64,000 bases of DNA from Arthrobacter sp. zg-Y844 (lineage in GTDB: Bacteria > Actinomycetota > Actinomycetes > Actinomycetales > Micrococcaceae): contig NZ_JANFLS010000001.1 in NCBI RefSeq assembly GCF_024385465.1, positions 124,001-188,000 on the forward strand. The letters run 5' to 3'. The position numbers were made by a program, and so were the translations under genes. Numbering within the stretch: position 1 is the first letter of the stretch; every line of letters begins with the position of its first letter. The notes beneath the pieces were generated by a model that was given only the letters and a program-made list of their open reading frames with translations, was not told the DNA's origin and ran no database searches. Positions 45,919 through 54,236 of the stretch are shown piece by piece.

Positions 45919-47322
45919 CTAGAGCAACGTCCTCGGGTCCACAAGGGCACCATTGAGCACTGTCTCGAAATGCAGGTGGCAGCCGGTGGAATTTCCGGTG
46001 CTCCCCACATATCCGATCAGCTGGCCCTGCTCCACCCACTGTCCGGCGCCCACCGCGAAGCCGTTGAGGTGGTAATAGTTGGTGGCCAGGACGTTGCCCT
46101 TCACCACACCGTGATTGAGGACAATCCGGTTGCCCGTTCCGATCATTTCCCCGCCGCCCTGGTCGGCCCGCCAGACCTCGCCTGCGGCAGGCGCATAGAC
46201 CGGCGTGTTGCAGGACGGCGCATAGTCGATGCCGGAGTGCAGGTAACCGCCGTTGCCGAAGAAGTCGATGGATCCGGCCGGGGTTGCGCGCCAGCCGAAG
46301 CCGGAGGAAATAGGAGCGCCGACTACCGGAGGGCGAAGCCCGAAGGAGGACGGGCTGCCCGGCTGCGGAATGTTCTGGGCCGGCGGGGCGGGACGGTTGT
46401 TCCGCGCTGCTTCTTCGGCCGCTGCGCGGTTGGCTTCGTCAATGCGGGCCTGTTCGCGTTTGCGGTGTTCCTCGAGCAGGACCCGCTGCCGCTCCGCGAT
46501 ATCCGCAGTGACCTGGGCGCTTTCCTTTTCCAGGCTGGCCATCTGGGACTGGAGCTTCGGCTTCTGCGCCTCCAGCTCCTGGTTCATCGCCGTGGTCTGG
46601 GCAACCAGGTCGTCCACCTTCTGCTTCTCCGCGGCTGCCGCGTCACGCGCGGACTGTTCGGCCTTGAGTGCTTCTTCCGCCTGGGCCTTGAGCTTGCTGA
46701 TCTCGTCGGCCACAGCTGACAGCCGCGCCTCGGAATTCACGTTATTGGCGTTCTGCTGGGACAGCTTTTCCACGGCGGCGTTCTGGCCCTTGAGCGCCTG
46801 CTCCGCCATGCCGAGCGAATCGGTGAGGCTGTCCGCACCCTTGGCACCGAACATCAGCGAGAGGGTGGAGGGAACACCGCCGTTTTTATAGGCCTGGGAG
46901 GCAATCTGTCCGATCGCCTTTTCGGTGGCCGCAATGTTCTCACGGTCCTTCTCGATCTGCGCCGTGATGGTTTCGTGGGTGTTCTGGGCGAGGGCAACGC
47001 GTTCATTCAAGGCGCTCACCTTGCCGGCGGCACTGTCGACACGTCCCTCGGCATCGGCGAGCTGCTGCTGTGCGGCCGGGAGCTGGCCCTTGTAGATGTT
47101 GAGCTTGGCTACCGTCTCGGCAATATCTTCGCCGAGGTACTCGTAGTCTTCCTGGACCTTTTGCTTCTCGGCTTCGATGGCAGCCTTGCGGTCCTCGAGA
47201 TCGTCTGCACTTGCCGCGCTGCTGAACGCAACGGAGAGCGTCAGCGTCAGGAGGGCGACAACCGCCGCCAGGGCCCGGGACGCCGGCGCACGTCCGATTC
47301 GTTTAGGCACAGCATTATCCAT
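45919..47322 (-). CDS. Secreted coiled-coil M23 peptidase (FtsEX partner, EnvC/RipC-like role)
   Basis: 467 residues from the ATG at 47322, with ggagag nine bases upstream. A Sec signal peptide ends near Ala39 (AFSSAASA). Residues about 42-310 form a long Ala/Glu/Lys/Gln coiled coil, then a Pro-rich hinge (NRPAPPAQNIPQPGSP), then an M23 LytM domain: GYLHSGIDYAP with the first metal His/Asp and CHLHFE with the last His. Zinc ligands are complete, so it should be catalytically active. Being directly downstream of ftsE-ftsX, it likely is activated by FtsEX at the septum to cleave peptidoglycan cross-links. Confidence 0.88.
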   Translation of the reverse strand: MDNAVPKRIGRAPASRALAAVVALLTLTLSVAFSSAASADDLEDRKAAIEAEKQKVQEDYEYLGEDIAETVAKLNIYKGQLPAAQQQLADAEGRVDSAAGKVSALNERVALAQNTHETITAQIEKDRENIAATEKAIGQIASQAYKNGGVPSTLSLMFGAKGADSLTDSLGMAEQALKGQNAAVEKLSQQNANNVNSEARLSAVADEISKLKAQAEEALKAEQSARDAAAAEKQKVDDLVAQTTAMNQELEAQKPKLQSQMASLEKESAQVTADIAERQRVLLEEHRKREQARIDEANRAAAEEAARNNRPAPPAQNIPQPGSPSSFGLRPPVVGAPISSGFGWRATPAGSIDFFGNGGYLHSGIDYAPSCNTPVYAPAAGEVWRADQGGGEMIGTGNRIVLNHGVVKGNVLATNYYHLNGFAVGAGQWVEQGQLIGYVGSTGNSTGCHLHFETVLNGALVDPRTLL

Positions 47323-47372
47323 TGATGAGACTCTCCATGATCTTGCAGATTCCATTCCCAGTGCTCATGACT

Positions 47373-48275
47373 CTAGACCTTCAGGTACCGGCGGAGTGTC
47401 AAGAGCGAGGATACTCCCGCCAACAGCGCTCCGAGAACAAGTAGAACGGGTGTCAGGTACAGGACCTGTTCCGACGAGATAAAGGCCGTGGTGGGGTATT
47501 GCCGCGCCAGGTTTCCGATAAAGAAGTGCGCGGTGCTCCATAGTGCCGCTGAGGCCAGCACTGCACCGATGACGGCGGCGATCACGCCTTCCAGCACGAA
47601 CGGCAGCTGGATGACGGCCTTGGAGGCGCCGACCAGGCGCATGATGCCCGTTTCCCGCCGTCGGCTGAACGCCGAAAGCCGGATGGTGGTGGCAATCAGC
47701 AGGATGGCGCAGACCAGCATAACGCCGGCGATGGACAGCGCGGCAACGGAGGCAAGGTTCAGGTACGTAAACATCTTTTCGAAGAGTTCACGCTGGTCGC
47801 TGACGGACTCGACGCCAGGCTTGGAGGAGAACGCCTCGTTGATGACCTCATACTTTTCGGGGTCCACCAGGGACACCCGGAAGGACTCCGGCAGCATGTC
47901 GGCGGTGATGCTGTCCACGATCGGAGAGTTCGCGAACTGCTCGCGGAAGTGGGTCAGCGCGGTTTCCTGGTCTTCATACTCAACGGTTTCCACGTAACGG
48001 TCCGCCTGCAGGTCCGCCTCGATGGCAGAGCGCTGCTCGTCGGTGACGGCACCGGAAGCGCAGGACGCGGAGGTGTCGTTCTCCGTGCACAGGTAGACCG
48101 CAACCTGCACGCGGTCATACCAATAGCCCTTCATCTGGCCGATCTGCAGCTGCAGCAGCCCTGCCGCCCCCACGAACGTCAGCGACACGAAGGTCACGAG
48201 GATTACGGAGACAACCATGGACAGGTTCCGGCGGAGCCCGGAACCGATCTCGCCCAGGACAAATGCGAGCCTCAT
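47373..48275 (-). CDS. ftsX: Cell-division protein FtsX (permease-like)
   Basis: 300 residues. Four hydrophobic segments: near 20-42 ([19 protein letters not shown]), 175-200, 215-250 and 265-290. The large extracellular loop between TM1 and TM2 (about 45-170) includes [13 protein letters not shown] and is the expected docking surface for a coiled-coil hydrolase. With FtsE it forms a mechanotransmitting ABC complex at the division site. Its start overlaps the ftsE stop as ATGA (48272-48275). Confidence 0.95.
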   Translation of the reverse strand: MRLAFVLGEIGSGLRRNLSMVVSVILVTFVSLTFVGAAGLLQLQIGQMKGYWYDRVQVAVYLCTENDTSASCASGAVTDEQRSAIEADLQADRYVETVEYEDQETALTHFREQFANSPIVDSITADMLPESFRVSLVDPEKYEVINEAFSSKPGVESVSDQRELFEKMFTYLNLASVAALSIAGVMLVCAILLIATTIRLSAFSRRRETGIMRLVGASKAVIQLPFVLEGVIAAVIGAVLASAALWSTAHFFIGNLARQYPTTAFISSEQVLYLTPVLLVLGALLAGVSSLLTLRRYLKV

Positions 48276-49027
48276 TCGGCTACCCCGCTCTCCGTGCGGC
48301 TGGAGCCATCCGCCACGTCTGAGCCGTCCCGCTCCGGCTCCGGTTCGCCCAGGTAGATGCCCTCATGCTCGTCACGGATGATCTTGCCGTTGCGCAGTTC
48401 CACCACGCGCTTGCGCATGGCGTTGACGATGTCGTCGTCGTGCGTAGCCATCACCACCGTGGTGCCGTTCTGGTTCACCCGGTCCAGCACCTTCATGATG
48501 CCCAAAGACGTGGTGGGGTCCAGGTTTCCGGTCGGCTCATCGGCGAGCAGGATGCCGGGCTTATTCACAATCGCCCTCGCGATTGCCACGCGCTGCTGTT
48601 CACCGCCGGAAAGCTCGTGCGGCATGCGGTTACCCTTCCCCTCGAGCCCGACCGTCTTGAGGACTTCGGGCACCGAGTCGCGGATAACGGCACGGCTGCG
48701 GCCGATCACCTGCATGGCGAAGGCAACGTTCGCAAAAACCGTCTTGTTGGGAAGCAGGCGGAAGTCCTGGAATACGACGCCGATCCCCCGGCGGAGCCGC
48801 GGCACCCGCCAGCTCGGAATCTTCGCCACGTTGGCGCCCGCTACGTAGACGGTGCCCTTGGTGGCGTGCTCCTCTTTCATGATCAGCCGGATAAACGTCG
48901 ATTTACCGGAGCCGGAAGCGCCTACGAGAAACACGAACTCGCCGCGGTCCACGTCAAGGCTGACCGAGTTGAGCGCAGGCCGGGAGTTCCGGTCATAGAG
49001 CTTGGTGACATTGTCGAAAGTGATCAT
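48272..49027 (-). CDS. ftsE: Cell-division ATP-binding protein FtsE
   Basis: 251 residues from the ATG at 49027; a GTG directly before it is an alternative. Walker [10 protein letters not shown] near 37, signature [14 protein letters not shown] near 138, Walker [13 protein letters not shown] and the switch in ATHDDD. The last 30 residues form a variable acidic extension ([16 protein letters not shown]). Provides the ATPase for FtsX and, through it, for activation of the downstream M23 hydrolase. Confidence 0.96.
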   Translation of the reverse strand: MITFDNVTKLYDRNSRPALNSVSLDVDRGEFVFLVGASGSGKSTFIRLIMKEEHATKGTVYVAGANVAKIPSWRVPRLRRGIGVVFQDFRLLPNKTVFANVAFAMQVIGRSRAVIRDSVPEVLKTVGLEGKGNRMPHELSGGEQQRVAIARAIVNKPGILLADEPTGNLDPTTSLGIMKVLDRVNQNGTTVVMATHDDDIVNAMRKRVVELRNGKIIRDEHEGIYLGEPEPERDGSDVADGSSRTESGVAE

Positions 49028-49221
49028 CACTACTTAGTGCCCATGAAGCGGCCGGAGACACGGGCCTTGGTTCGGGGTATGGGCACCGGCCTCTCGACTA
49101 TAGCCAGCTTCCGGCGCAGTGAGCCACAACCCAGCAGCGCGTGTCGGACTGCACACCGGTGCCAGAGTGCCGGGAACCTGCCCGCGGACGGGGTCCAGTC
49201 CCCGACCGCAGCCGCCGTGGC
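49028..49221 (-). other. 194-bp gap between prfB and ftsE
   Basis: No gene or tRNA is visible. On the minus strand, a gcggtcgggg / ccccgtccgc imperfect stem lies about 49165-49212, just after the prfB stop, and may terminate prfB. There is no T tract. ftsE has no clear ribosome site. Confidence 0.35.
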
Positions 49222-50340
49222 CTATTTGCGGGCGGAAACGCTGCCGTGCGCACGCCAGCGGATGCCGGCATCGATGAAGTCGTCAATCTCGCCGTCGAAC
49301 ACTGCGGAGGTGTTGCCTACCTCGTGTTCGGTGCGCAGGTCCTTGACCATCTGGTACGGGTTGAGCACGTAGGAGCGCATCTGGTCGCCCCAGGACGCCT
49401 TGACGTCGCCGGCGAAGGCCTTCTTCTCGGCGTCCTCCTGCTCCTTCTTCAACAGCAGCAGGCGGGACTGGAGCACGCGCATGGCGGCGGCACGGTTCTG
49501 TAGCTGAGACTTTTCGTTCTGCATGGAGACCACCGTGCCGGTGGGAAGGTGGGTGAGCCGGACGGCGGAGTCGGTGGTGTTCACGGACTGGCCGCCCGGA
49601 CCGGAGGAGCGGAAGACGTCGACGCGGATCTCGTTGTCCGGGATGTCGATGTGGTCCGTGGGTGCGATCAGCGGAATGACCTCGACGGCGGCAAAGGACG
49701 TCTGCCGGCGGCCCTGGTTGTCGAACGGGCTGATGCGGACCAGGCGGTGCGTACCGGCCTCCACCACCAGGGTGCCGTAGGCGTAGGGAGCCTTGACCTC
49801 GAAGGTGGCGGACTTCAGGCCGGCCTCTTCGGCGTAGGAGGTATCCAGGACGGTGGTGGGGTATCCGTGCCGTTCGGCCCAGCGCAGGTACATGCGCAGC
49901 AGCATCTCGGCGAAGTCTGCGGCGTCCACTCCCCCGGCACCGGAACGGATGGTCACCACGGCTTCGCGTTCGTCGTATTCACCGGAAAGCAGGGTGACGA
50001 CTTCCAGCTGGGACAGGGACCGGCGCAGGGACTCCAGTTCCGTCACGGCCTCGGCCTTGGAATCCGCGTCGGCCTCGTCCTGGGCCAGTTCCACCAGGAC
50101 CTCAAGGTCGTCGATGCGGGATTCGATGGTCTGCAGGCGCTCCAGCTCCGACTGGCGGTGCGAGAGCTTGGAAGTGATCTTCTGCGCCTCGGAGGGGTCG
50201 TCCCAAAGATCGGGGACGCCGGCCATCTCGCTCAGCTCTTCGATGTCCTCTTTGATCTTTGCCACGTCCGAGACCTCTTCAATGGAGGCGAAAGTGGAGC
50301 GGAGGGCGCGGATTTCTGCGGGAAAATCTATTTCTGCCAT
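49222..50340 (-). CDS. prfB: Peptide chain release factor 2
   Basis: 372 residues. Stop-codon recognition motif SPF in [13 protein letters not shown] near 205 and the catalytic GGQ in [17 protein letters not shown] near 250. It recognises UGA and UAA. The frame is continuous from the ATG, so the programmed +1 frameshift used for autoregulation in many bacteria is absent here. No ribosome site precedes the start, but TAGTCT lies nine bases upstream. Confidence 0.97.
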   Translation of the reverse strand: MAEIDFPAEIRALRSTFASIEEVSDVAKIKEDIEELSEMAGVPDLWDDPSEAQKITSKLSHRQSELERLQTIESRIDDLEVLVELAQDEADADSKAEAVTELESLRRSLSQLEVVTLLSGEYDEREAVVTIRSGAGGVDAADFAEMLLRMYLRWAERHGYPTTVLDTSYAEEAGLKSATFEVKAPYAYGTLVVEAGTHRLVRISPFDNQGRRQTSFAAVEVIPLIAPTDHIDIPDNEIRVDVFRSSGPGGQSVNTTDSAVRLTHLPTGTVVSMQNEKSQLQNRAAAMRVLQSRLLLLKKEQEDAEKKAFAGDVKASWGDQMRSYVLNPYQMVKDLRTEHEVGNTSAVFDGEIDDFIDAGIRWRAHGSVSARK

Positions 50341-50349
50341 GGTGCTTAC

Positions 50350-50355
50350 AGACTA
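50350..50355 (-). promoter_or_regulatory. Putative -10 box of near-leaderless prfB
   Basis: TAGTCT on the minus strand ends nine bases before the prfB ATG, and no Shine-Dalgarno sequence intervenes. A leader of 2-3 nt is predicted. Confidence 0.4.
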
Positions 50356-50506
50356 CGCCATGTCCCTGCGCCGCTGCCCGCCGTCGTCGTGCCGGGCAAT
50401 GCTGACACCGGGACGCGCCGGGGCCGATGCGCGCGGCGGTGTCCGTGGGCGGCGTTAGATTAATGGGGACGGATATGGAATGTACGCCCTTTCGAAGGAG
50501 CCTCTC

Positions 50507-50803
50507 TTGACCCATCCCGAGCGCGGACGCATGTACACCCTGGACGAACTCAACGACCTTGCCGAGCAGGGCGATCCCTGGGCCATGGGCAAAGTGGACG
50601 AGTGGGAGCAACACTTTTCCAACGAGTATGTGGGCAATATGAAGGACAAGTGCCCTGACAGCGACTGCGAACAGTTCGGTGAGCCGGTGACCATTTGCTA
50701 CGGCGAGGACGGCCGGATCCTGGACGTGGACCACGGCGGCTGGGGCCACGGCCCGGTGCGCGAGGCACAGGCGCAGGCGCAGGCACAGCGGAAGGCTTCG
50801 TAA
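50507..50803 (+). CDS. Small conserved protein of unknown function
   Basis: 98 residues from the TTG at 50507, chosen because aaggag is exactly six bases upstream; the open frame back to 50480 would put that ribosome site inside the gene. Not recognised. The acidic body (YTLDELNDLAEQGDPWAMGK) is followed by DKCPDSDCEQFGEPVTICYG, with three Cys that could bind metal, then DVDHGGWGHGPV and a repetitive QAQAQAQ tail. A TAGATT -10 candidate lies at 50456-50461. Confidence 0.65.
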   Translation: MTHPERGRMYTLDELNDLAEQGDPWAMGKVDEWEQHFSNEYVGNMKDKCPDSDCEQFGEPVTICYGEDGRILDVDHGGWGHGPVREAQAQAQAQRKAS

Positions 50804-50807
50804 CTTT

Positions 50808-51281
50808 TCACTGCAGCAGCCGGGCCCGGGCTTCACTGACCGCGGTGATGGAGATTCCGTCCGGCACCAGGAAATTGACGATGGGCGGATGGACCCGCGC
50901 CGCCAGAACCACGCGCGCGGTCCGGCCGTCCGCCGTGCCGGTCTCTTCGGTTACCGCAAGCTCCGTGAACCGTTCCTCCGCACCCGTTTCGGCGAGATAG
51001 CGGCGGGCGGCGCTGCGGACGGCGTCGGCCTCCAGCACGGCCGCCGACCCCGTTCCTGCGGCGGCCTCCCCCAGCGAGAACGTGTCCGCCGCAGCCACGG
51101 CCGCACCGTCGGCAGCCGAAAGCAGCTTTTTCTGCCCGAGATAGACGGACGACGCCGCCATCACCACTGTGACGGTCAGCAGTGCCAGCACGGTGTACCC
51201 GATGATCAGCACCCCGACCTGCCCCCGCTCCCCGTCCTCCCGCTGCCCGGCCGGCGGCCGTTTCCCAAACCCCCGGCTCAA
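50808..51281 (-). CDS. TadG-like/pilus-assembly related protein
   Basis: 157 residues. ERGQVGVLIIGYTVLALLTV is a class-III-like signal anchor with Gly before the hydrophobic stretch. The body LSAADGAAVAAADTFSLGEA and the terminal VSEARARLL match the short TadG-related (Rv3654c-like) proteins at the end of actinobacterial tad operons. Probably a minor pseudopilin or secreted envelope protein. Its start overlaps the preceding stop as ATGA (51278-51281). Confidence 0.7.
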   Translation of the reverse strand: MSRGFGKRPPAGQREDGERGQVGVLIIGYTVLALLTVTVVMAASSVYLGQKKLLSAADGAAVAAADTFSLGEAAAGTGSAAVLEADAVRSAARRYLAETGAEERFTELAVTEETGTADGRTARVVLAARVHPPIVNFLVPDGISITAVSEARARLLQ

Positions 51282-51715
51282 CCGTTGCGCTCCACAACCT
51301 GCGTGGACTCGGAATCCACCGCTACCGGCGACCCGTCAGCCCACGGAAGCCCGGGAAGCGGCACCTCATACCGGACGCTGACAGTGACGGTCGAGCCGGG
51401 TGCCAGACAGGTTTCGGAGCAGCTGATGTCCATCAGCATGCCGTCCGCCTGCAGCCCGAAGTCGCTCAGCGCGAGCTCGGCCGCATCTGCCGCCTGCTGT
51501 TCGCCAACCACAGCGTCGGGTGCTGCCGCATAGACCTTGGCCGCAGCGTCGGCCGCACCGACCACTGCGAAGGACGCCGCCTGGATCCGGCCGACGGTGA
51601 TCACGAGATACACCACGGGCACCAGGAGGATCAGGCCCAGGAAAATGAACTCGACGACGGCGCTGCCGGCGTCGTTTGGTGCCTGTCCCGTCTCTCCCTC
51701 ACCGCCGGGCCGCAT
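51278..51715 (-). CDS. TadE-family minor pilin-like protein (second copy)
   Basis: 145 residues. The prepilin-like region NDAGSAVVEFIFLGLILLVP has the TadE Glu five residues after the cleavage-site Gly. The mature part contains one Cys pair (ISCSETCL). Likely a minor pilin in the Flp/Tad apparatus. It overlaps the first tadE by 17 bp and the tadG-like gene by 4 bp. Confidence 0.8.
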   Translation of the reverse strand: MRPGGEGETGQAPNDAGSAVVEFIFLGLILLVPVVYLVITVGRIQAASFAVVGAADAAAKVYAAAPDAVVGEQQAADAAELALSDFGLQADGMLMDISCSETCLAPGSTVTVSVRYEVPLPGLPWADGSPVAVDSESTQVVERNG

Positions 51716-52127
51716 GCCCCTTCACCTCGATTCCGTCACCGGGTCCGACGAAACCGATGACCGGCAGCGGTGCCCGCACCGTGATCTCCAGCAGGCGTGC
51801 GCCGTCCACGGTCTGCTCTGAGTAGGCGACGTCCCCGGCATACTCCTCGCCGAGTGAGCTGCCGATCAGGGCGGCCGTACGCGCCGCGCCGTCCGCCGGG
51901 GTGCGGTCCGCCAGCGTGCCGTAGCGCGCGCCCGTGGCTGCGGCGTCGATCAGGGTGTTGCGAACGTGCAGCACCAGCGCCAACTGCACCACAGCCATAA
52001 ACACCAGGCTCACCAGCGCGCCCACCATAACGAAGTCGACGACGGCGGATCCCCGTTCCCGCTCCGGACCGCAGCCGGCAAACCGGTACGCCCGGCGGCC
52101 GCCCCGGTGACCCTGCCAGCGCTTTAT
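51699..52127 (-). CDS. tadE: TadE-family minor pilin-like protein with probable ATA start
   Basis: 142 residues if started at ATA 52127. The conserved prepilin motif ERERGSAVVDFVMVGALVSL lies upstream of the only canonical in-frame start (ATG at 52028, the Met inside that motif). Reading back, no ATG, GTG, TTG or CTG occurs before the in-frame TGA. The codon at 52127-52125 is ATA, directly overlapping the TAA stop of the preceding gene (ATAA), exactly where neighbours show ATGA. The mature part, QLALVLHVRNTLIDAAATGA, is normal TadE. If ATG 52028 were used, the protein (109 residues) would lack its processing site. Confidence 0.6.
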   Translation of the reverse strand: MKRWQGHRGGRRAYRFAGCGPERERGSAVVDFVMVGALVSLVFMAVVQLALVLHVRNTLIDAAATGARYGTLADRTPADGAARTAALIGSSLGEEYAGDVAYSEQTVDGARLLEITVRAPLPVIGFVGPGDGIEVKGHAARR

Positions 52128-52447
52128 GGCTGCACCTGTTCTATTGCGGATTCGAACAACCGCTCAAGGGCCGGCTGCACCAGGAGCAGCAGTCCAGCCA
52201 CGAGGATGGCGGACATGAGGGTGATCATCACCCACCCGGGCACATCTCCGCGCTCCGGGTCCTTCGGGTGCAGAGCTGCCTGGCACTGCCGCACCAGCCG
52301 GTACCACCATGCCGCTGCCAGGGCGACGGCCGCTCTCCATCCTTCACCCGGCGCATGTGCGCTGTTCCGGTGCCTGCTCGCATTATTGCTGCTCATCCTG
52401 TCTCCATCCCTCGACATGCTTGGCCTTGCCTTCACCTGCCGCCTCAT
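52124..52447 (-). CDS. Flp-type pilin-like small membrane protein of the tad cluster
   Basis: 107 residues from the ATG at 52447, overlapping the tadC stop as ATGA. A long basic N-terminal region precedes DPERGDVPGWVMITLMSAIL, a Gly-preceded hydrophobic segment like that of Flp/DUF4244-type proteins between tadC and tadE in actinobacteria. The remaining 15 residues are acidic (LERLFESAIEQVQ). It may be the major Flp pilin or an accessory. The usual Flp cleavage-site GxxxxEY is not evident. Confidence 0.7.
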   Translation of the reverse strand: MRRQVKARPSMSRDGDRMSSNNASRHRNSAHAPGEGWRAAVALAAAWWYRLVRQCQAALHPKDPERGDVPGWVMITLMSAILVAGLLLLVQPALERLFESAIEQVQP

Positions 52448-53382
52448 AGCCCCAGCCTCAGCAGCGCCAGGCCCGGAAACACCGCAAACAGCACGGTCAA
52501 CGGCAGGATTCCGAAAACCACGGGCACCATCATGGCTATTTCCTTCTTGCCTGCGGTCTCCATCAGTTCACGCTTGGCGCTGTCCCTGACGTCCTGGGCC
52601 TGTGCACGCATAACATCTGCCAATGGTGTTCCGCGGTCGACGGCAACGGTGACTCCGTCGACGAAACGGCTCAACGGCGCCAGGCGGATCCGGTCGGAGA
52701 AATCCTGCAGGGCTTTGGTGAGCGGGTGTCCTGAGCGGGTCTGGGCAAGGACACGGCTGAACTCGTCTGCCAGTTCCCCCTGTGCAGCGACGGAAACGCG
52801 TTCCAGCGCACCGACGGCGCTTTCCCCTGCGCTGACGGCGAGCGCCATCATTTCGGCAAGGCTGGGGAATTCGGCGAGGATGCGGCTGTTGCGCCGTTCG
52901 ATCTGCCGGGTCAGCAGGTAGTCCCGCAGCAGGAATCCTGCAACGGCGCAGGTACATATACCAAAGGCCACCGATACAAGACCTATGCGACCGCTCCCGG
53001 CGAGAAGCGCGCCTGCGGCTCCCCCGGCCAGGAACCCCGAACCGGCACATAAGACCTGCTCTGCACGGTAGTCCGACACGGATTTGTTCCCGCCTGCCTG
53101 CTGCAGCCGCTGCGCGAGGGTCCGGTTGGCCGGAGACCAGCGGGCCAGCCGGCGGACGGCGTCGTGGAGCAACGGACGCAGGATCCGCTCCAGCGGGCCG
53201 AAAGGCGTGATGTCGGAGGCGGACAGCAGGAGCCCCGACGCGGGCCGCACGGAACGCAGCTGCGGTTCCACGCGCGCAGTGAAGGTCCTCTGCCGCAGCG
53301 GCGGCAGCCGGTGGAGGACCAGCAACAGCCCGGTTCCCATCAGGGCTCCAGCCAGCACCGCTGCCGCCATCCCGGGCGTCAC
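52444..53382 (-). CDS. tadC: Tad-type inner-membrane protein TadC (T2SSF family)
   Basis: 312 residues from a GTG at 53382 that overlaps the tadB stop as GTGA; longer open frame upstream overlaps tadB and was not chosen. T2SSF domain with ILAEFPSLAEMMALAVSAGE near 190 and the paired helices at the end (VPVVFGILPLTVLFAVFPG). With TadB it forms the membrane platform of the Flp/Tad pilus machine. Confidence 0.85.
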   Translation of the reverse strand: MTPGMAAAVLAGALMGTGLLLVLHRLPPLRQRTFTARVEPQLRSVRPASGLLLSASDITPFGPLERILRPLLHDAVRRLARWSPANRTLAQRLQQAGGNKSVSDYRAEQVLCAGSGFLAGGAAGALLAGSGRIGLVSVAFGICTCAVAGFLLRDYLLTRQIERRNSRILAEFPSLAEMMALAVSAGESAVGALERVSVAAQGELADEFSRVLAQTRSGHPLTKALQDFSDRIRLAPLSRFVDGVTVAVDRGTPLADVMRAQAQDVRDSAKRELMETAGKKEIAMMVPVVFGILPLTVLFAVFPGLALLRLGL

Positions 53383-54236
53383 CGCAGCACCCGCACGTCT
53401 TCGGGCAACGCGCCTATCCGGAGCATCAGGCGGTAGCAAAGGACGGAGATGCCGATTCCGGCGACCAGGACCGTCGCGCCCGCAGCGGAGTTGTAGGCTG
53501 CGGCGGTTTCCGGGCGCGCCGCCAGCAGCAGCAGCACCGCCCAGGGCGCCGCCACGGCCAGCCTCGCTGCGTTGACGGTCCAGGACTGCCGTGCCAGCAG
53601 CTCGCTCCGGGTCCGCGCGTTTTCACGGAGAAAACCGGCCAGTGTGCCGAGGAGCCTGCCCAGATCGGTGCCGCCTACCTGTCGGGTGATCCGCAGGGCT
53701 TCGATGATGCGGTCCGCCACCGGGTCCGCGAGGTTGTCCTTGAGCCGGGTCAGCGAATCCTCGAAGTTGCCTCCGGACCGGTAGTCGGCGGCAAAGGCCC
53801 GGAAGTATCCCCGCAGCTCCTCCGGGCCGTTCCCTGCCAATTGGATGAGGGCCTCCGGAAGAGACAGGCCTGCCCGGATTGCAGAGCGCAGGTGGTCGAC
53901 GACGTCGGGCCACAGTTCCGCCAGCGAGGCCCTCCTGCGGCGGGCCTGCATACGCACTAACGCGTAAGGCAGTCCCGCCCCGAAAAGCGCGAAGCAGGCC
54001 GCGATGGGTAACGACAGCGTCAGGATGAAGAACAGGAGAAGGACGAAAACACCCGTGACGGCGCACGCGGCAAGGAGCCCGGCGGCCCTGACCCGTTCGA
54101 TGCCGGCCTGCCGCAGCAGATCGTCCAGGTATCCGGTTCGACGCCGCCGGGAAGGGGTACGGGCTGTCGTGCTCCAGCAGGACTGCCACAGCAGCAGCAA
54201 TCCCATGCCCAGGGTCAACCCCGCTGCAGCGCTCAT
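53379..54236 (-). CDS. tadB: Tad-type inner-membrane protein TadB (T2SSF family)
   Basis: 285 residues. Hydrophobic helices near the N-terminus and at the end flank a T2SSF domain: AELWPDVVDHLRSAIRAGLS near 105, FRAFAADYRSGGNFEDSLTR and TRQVGGTDLGRLLGTLAGFL. It forms the platform with TadC. Its ATG overlaps the tadA stop as ATGA (54233-54236). Confidence 0.87.
   Translation of the reverse strand: MSAAAGLTLGMGLLLLWQSCWSTTARTPSRRRRTGYLDDLLRQAGIERVRAAGLLAACAVTGVFVLLLFFILTLSLPIAACFALFGAGLPYALVRMQARRRRASLAELWPDVVDHLRSAIRAGLSLPEALIQLAGNGPEELRGYFRAFAADYRSGGNFEDSLTRLKDNLADPVADRIIEALRITRQVGGTDLGRLLGTLAGFLRENARTRSELLARQSWTVNAARLAVAAPWAVLLLLAARPETAAAYNSAAGATVLVAGIGISVLCYRLMLRIGALPEDVRVLR

Noticed and set aside
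49222-50340. Programmed +1 frameshift in prfB
   Set aside because: The frame is continuous from the start ATG and the ORF has full RF2 length, so no internal CUU-UGA site is needed.
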